A DNA stretch of 8,016 nucleotides from Candidatus Sulfotelmatobacter sp. (GTDB taxonomy: Bacteria; Acidobacteriota; Terriglobia; Terriglobales; Acidobacteriaceae). This document shows, piece by piece, positions 5,567 through 8,016 of this stretch. The DNA lies in the NCBI GenBank assembly GCA_030049565.1, contig JASIKQ010000501.1:1-8016 (forward strand), given 5' to 3'. The notes beneath the pieces are model-generated. The model was not told the DNA's origin. It ran no database searches and worked only from the letters and a program-made list of their open reading frames with translations. Position numbers and translations under genes: made by a program. Numbering within the stretch: position 1 is the stretch's first letter; the number at the start of each line of letters is the position of its first letter.

Positions 5567-8016
5567 ATGAGAAGAAACATACTCCTACTACCCAGACTGG
5601 CTGCGCTTTCATGCGCGGCTTTCTTGTTGTTAACCATCTTCGCCAGCCCCTTGCGTAGTGCTGCATCGCAGACCCCGCTCACTCGTCACCTTCGCGATGC
5701 GGTAGTGAACGGGCAGGCGCAGTTGGTCGGGCATCTCCCGGCAAACAAAATTCTCCCTTTCGACATTGTTCTGCCGCTGCGCGATCGCGCCGGGTTGCAA
5801 AATTTCCTGCAAGAACTCTACGATCCCTCCAGCCCCTCCTACCACCAGTTCCTTAAACCACAGGAATTTACCGCGAGGTTTGGCCCCAGCCAGGAAGATT
5901 GGGATGCGCTGGTCGCTTTCGCGAAAGCCAGCGGCTTTGAAATTGTCGGAGGAACCCGCGACAGCCGAGACCTATGGCTCAGCGGCAGCGTCGCCAACAT
6001 CGAAAAGGCTTTTCACGTGAGCCTGGGTGTCTACCGCGACCTCACTGCGGACCGCCAATTCTTTGCCGTGGACCGCGAGCCCACCGTGGACCTTCCCTTC
6101 CAGCTCTGGCACATCACCGGCCTGGACAATGATTCCAAGCCGCATCCCCTGTATGTCAAGAAGAGCGACTACGCGAAGGCCCATGGGGTCAATCCGGACC
6201 AGGTCGTCTCTCATGCCACCACCGGCTCCGGGCCTGACGCTTCGTTTCTGGGTAGTGACATGCGCGCAGCCTATTACGGCGGAACCGCCCTCACCGGCTC
6301 CGGCCAGAACCTGGCCCTGTTCGAATTCGCAGGCACCGATCTGTCCGACCTTTCCACCTACTACAAAAACGCTGGTCAAACCGAACCTTACACTCCCACC
6401 CTCATTTCCACGGGCGGGTACGGCACGAGCTGCGTCGATAGCGGCAGTAGCGCCTGCGACGACACCGAGCAGACTCTCGACATGACCCAGTTCATGGGCA
6501 TGGCGCCAGGCTCGAACATGCACTACATGTATGTCTGCGGCGACGTTCTGGCCAACGGGTCGGGAAACATCAGCGATACCGCCTGCATCAGCGCGATGGT
6601 GACCGATACCGACGCCCCGTTGTCGATGCAGATCAGTTGCTCGTGGGGCTGGACACCGGCGGACCCCAGCACCCTGGATCCATACTTCGAACAGATGGCC
6701 TCCCAAGGCCAGAACTTCTTTGCCGCGTCTGGCGATGATCAGGCGTGGTCTTCATCGAATGAGGCCTGGCCGGCGGACGATGCCAATATCGTTTCGGTCG
6801 GCGGCACCGACCTGACAACCTCCGGCGCGGCTGGACCCTGGGCTTCGGAAACCGCCTGGGTAGACAGCGGCGGCGGCGTTTCTCCCGACGACATTCCGAT
6901 CCCCTCGTGGCAAACGAGTGCGGATGGCTGCTCCGGTTGCTCAAAGACGTACCGCAATGGCCCCGACGTGGCGGGCAACGCGAACTTCACTTACTACGTT
7001 TGCGCCGACCAAACCTCTTGTACGGCAAATGAGTACGGTGGAACCAGCTTTGCGACCCCCATGTGGGCCGGTTACACGGCTCTGGCCAATCAACAGGCCG
7101 CGGCCAATGGAGAAACCATCGGCTACATCAATCCGACCCTTTACCCCGCTGCCGAAGGGTCCAGCTATAGCACCTACCTCCACGACATCTCGAGCGGAAG
7201 CTGCGGCAAGTACTCCGCTGCAACCGGCTTCGATCTGTGCACCGGATGGGGCAGTCCGAACACCACCGGAATGATCAACCTGTTGGCTCCTTCGTCGACG
7301 TCGCCGAGCTTTACGCTTTCGGCTTCGCCCAGCAGCTTAACGATTACTCAAGGAAACAGCGGCACCAGTACGATCACGGTAACTGATGTCGGGGGGTTCT
7401 CGGGCAGCGTAACACTGGCCGCGTCCGGTCTGCCCAGCGGCGTGACTGCGTCATTCGGTACCAACCCCACTACCAGCACCAGCGTGCTTACGCTGACCGC
7501 ATCTTCTACGGCCACTACCGGAACGGCGACGGTGACGATCACCGGAACCTCCGGCACTTTGACCGCAACCACTACCGTTTCTCTGACGGTGAATTCAACT
7601 TCATCGCCTGCTTTCAGCGTCAGCGCCTCGCCCACGTCAGTAACCGTAACTCAAGGTACAAGCGGAACGAGCACAATTACGGTTACCAGCACCGGCGGCT
7701 TCGATTCCGCAACCACACTGAGCGCCTCGGGCCTGCCTTCGGGCGTGACCGCGAGCTTCTCCACCAACCCGGTCACTCCGCCGGCGAACGGCAGCGCCAC
7801 TTCCACTCTCACGCTCACCGCTTCCTCCAGCGCAACCGTCGGCACCGCGACAGTAACCATCACTGGAACTTCCGGTTCGACCAGTCACAGCACGACCATC
7901 TCACTCACAGTCAATGCGTCTTCCTCGACGCCAAACTTCACCATGTCATTGTCGCCTTCTTCGTTCACGATCGATGACGGCGGCAATGTATCCACCACTC
8001 TCACCATCACCAGCGT
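5567..8016 (+). CDS. Sedolisin-family (S53) secreted protease precursor with Ig-like repeats, C-terminus cut by window edge
   Basis: Secreted serine-carboxyl endopeptidase precursor, normally active at acidic pH; 816 codons visible, open to the window end. A signal peptide (MRRNILLLPR, then a hydrophobic run) is probably cleaved near residue 33. A pro-kumamolisin activation domain spans about 52-185 (LPFDIVLPLRD, YHQFLKPQEFTARFG). The catalytic domain (about 225-575) keeps every key residue. Glu301 and Asp305 are in EQTLD, oxyanion Asp390 is in ASGDD, and nucleophile Ser494 is in GGTSFATP. HDI and CTGWGSPN near the end suit the family's calcium site. Many Cys (for example 289, 297) suggest disulfides. 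From about residue 581 come Thr/Ser-rich Ig-like repeats. GAGAGGAT precedes ATG 5567 by 6 nt, a clear ribosome site. Divergent from the peptide-modification cassette. Cleavage of that cassette's product is conceivable, but a nutritional or extracellular role is the default. Confidence 0.93.
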   Translation, partial: MRRNILLLPRLAALSCAAFLLLTIFASPLRSAASQTPLTRHLRDAVVNGQAQLVGHLPANKILPFDIVLPLRDRAGLQNFLQELYDPSSPSYHQFLKPQEFTARFGPSQEDWDALVAFAKASGFEIVGGTRDSRDLWLSGSVANIEKAFHVSLGVYRDLTADRQFFAVDREPTVDLPFQLWHITGLDNDSKPHPLYVKKSDYAKAHGVNPDQVVSHATTGSGPDASFLGSDMRAAYYGGTALTGSGQNLALFEFAGTDLSDLSTYYKNAGQTEPYTPTLISTGGYGTSCVDSGSSACDDTEQTLDMTQFMGMAPGSNMHYMYVCGDVLANGSGNISDTACISAMVTDTDAPLSMQISCSWGWTPADPSTLDPYFEQMASQGQNFFAASGDDQAWSSSNEAWPADDANIVSVGGTDLTTSGAAGPWASETAWVDSGGGVSPDDIPIPSWQTSADGCSGCSKTYRNGPDVAGNANFTYYVCADQTSCTANEYGGTSFATPMWAGYTALANQQAAANGETIGYINPTLYPAAEGSSYSTYLHDISSGSCGKYSAATGFDLCTGWGSPNTTGMINLLAPSSTSPSFTLSASPSSLTITQGNSGTSTITVTDVGGFSGSVTLAASGLPSGVTASFGTNPTTSTSVLTLTASSTATTGTATVTITGTSGTLTATTTVSLTVNSTSSPAFSVSASPTSVTVTQGTSGTSTITVTSTGGFDSATTLSASGLPSGVTASFSTNPVTPPANGSATSTLTLTASSSATVGTATVTITGTSGSTSHSTTISLTVNASSSTPNFTMSLSPSSFTIDDGGNVSTTLTITS
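7307..8016 (+). repeat. Tandem ~100-residue Ser/Thr-rich Ig-like repeats within the protease gene
   Basis: Repeat 1 is 7307-7594 (96 residues), repeat 2 is 7610-7915 (102 residues), and repeat 3 starts at 7934 and is cut by the window end. Shared blocks include ITQGNSGTSTITVT versus VTQGTSGTSTITVT, then ASGLPSGVTASF in both, and GTATVTITGTSG in both, each closing with a SLTVN strand. Synonymous codons differ widely between repeats 1 and 2, so the duplication is old or the protein sequence is under selection; there is no recent DNA-level repeat. Such beta-sandwich repeats follow the catalytic domain of exported proteins and may act as spacers or binding/anchoring modules. Confidence 0.85.

Noticed and set aside
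5972..6706. 244-residue minus-strand frame inside the sedolisin gene
   Set aside because: Opposite a continuous S53 reading frame with complete motifs; Gly/Val/Ala/His-rich shadow without a domain.

Overview
The window looks like chromosomal DNA from a high-GC acidobacterium (Terriglobia-like). This is an inference. It rests on the argR-argC-argB order, a small secreted protein of a style common in that phylum (SLGDLARQQRQKK after a signal peptide), and a secreted sedolisin carrying Thr/Ser-rich Ig-like repeats. No rRNA, tRNA, CRISPR array, insertion sequence or integrase is visible.

Layout. Positions 1-2049, minus strand: an arginine-biosynthesis operon read argR, argC, argB, with overlapping stop and start codons. 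argB runs off the left edge. A tandem ARG-box operator (2047-2084) lies on the argR start codon and implies arginine-dependent autoregulation by ArgR. Positions 2085-2334 hold promoter-like sequence and a candidate terminator for the next gene. Positions 2335-2862, minus strand: a small exported coiled-coil protein with a Cys pair. Positions 3014-5315, minus strand: a tightly coupled three-gene cassette. In transcription order it encodes an HPr-kinase-like P-loop protein, a PqqD-like peptide-binding protein (RRE fold) and a radical SAM/SPASM enzyme. Each junction is a 4-bp overlap. Positions 5316-5566: a divergent intergenic region with a 9-bp inverted repeat and a 50-codon minus-strand ORF, a speculative precursor-peptide candidate. 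Positions 5567-8016, plus strand: an S53 (sedolisin/kumamolisin) protease precursor with signal peptide, propeptide, intact catalytic residues and at least two and a bit Ig-like repeats. It runs off the right edge.

How the genes work together. ArgR senses arginine and should control its own operon, whose ArgC and ArgB carry out consecutive steps of ornithine/arginine synthesis. The middle cassette has the hallmarks of a peptide-modification (RiPP-type) system: a PqqD-like protein presents a peptide to the SPASM radical SAM enzyme, and a kinase-like partner is encoded first. It resembles the HprK/PqqD/radical SAM sets seen in SynChlorMet-type cassettes, but no transporter, dedicated protease or certain precursor is seen here. 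The sedolisin is divergently transcribed. Its link to the cassette is only proximity, and it could equally be an independent secreted acid protease.
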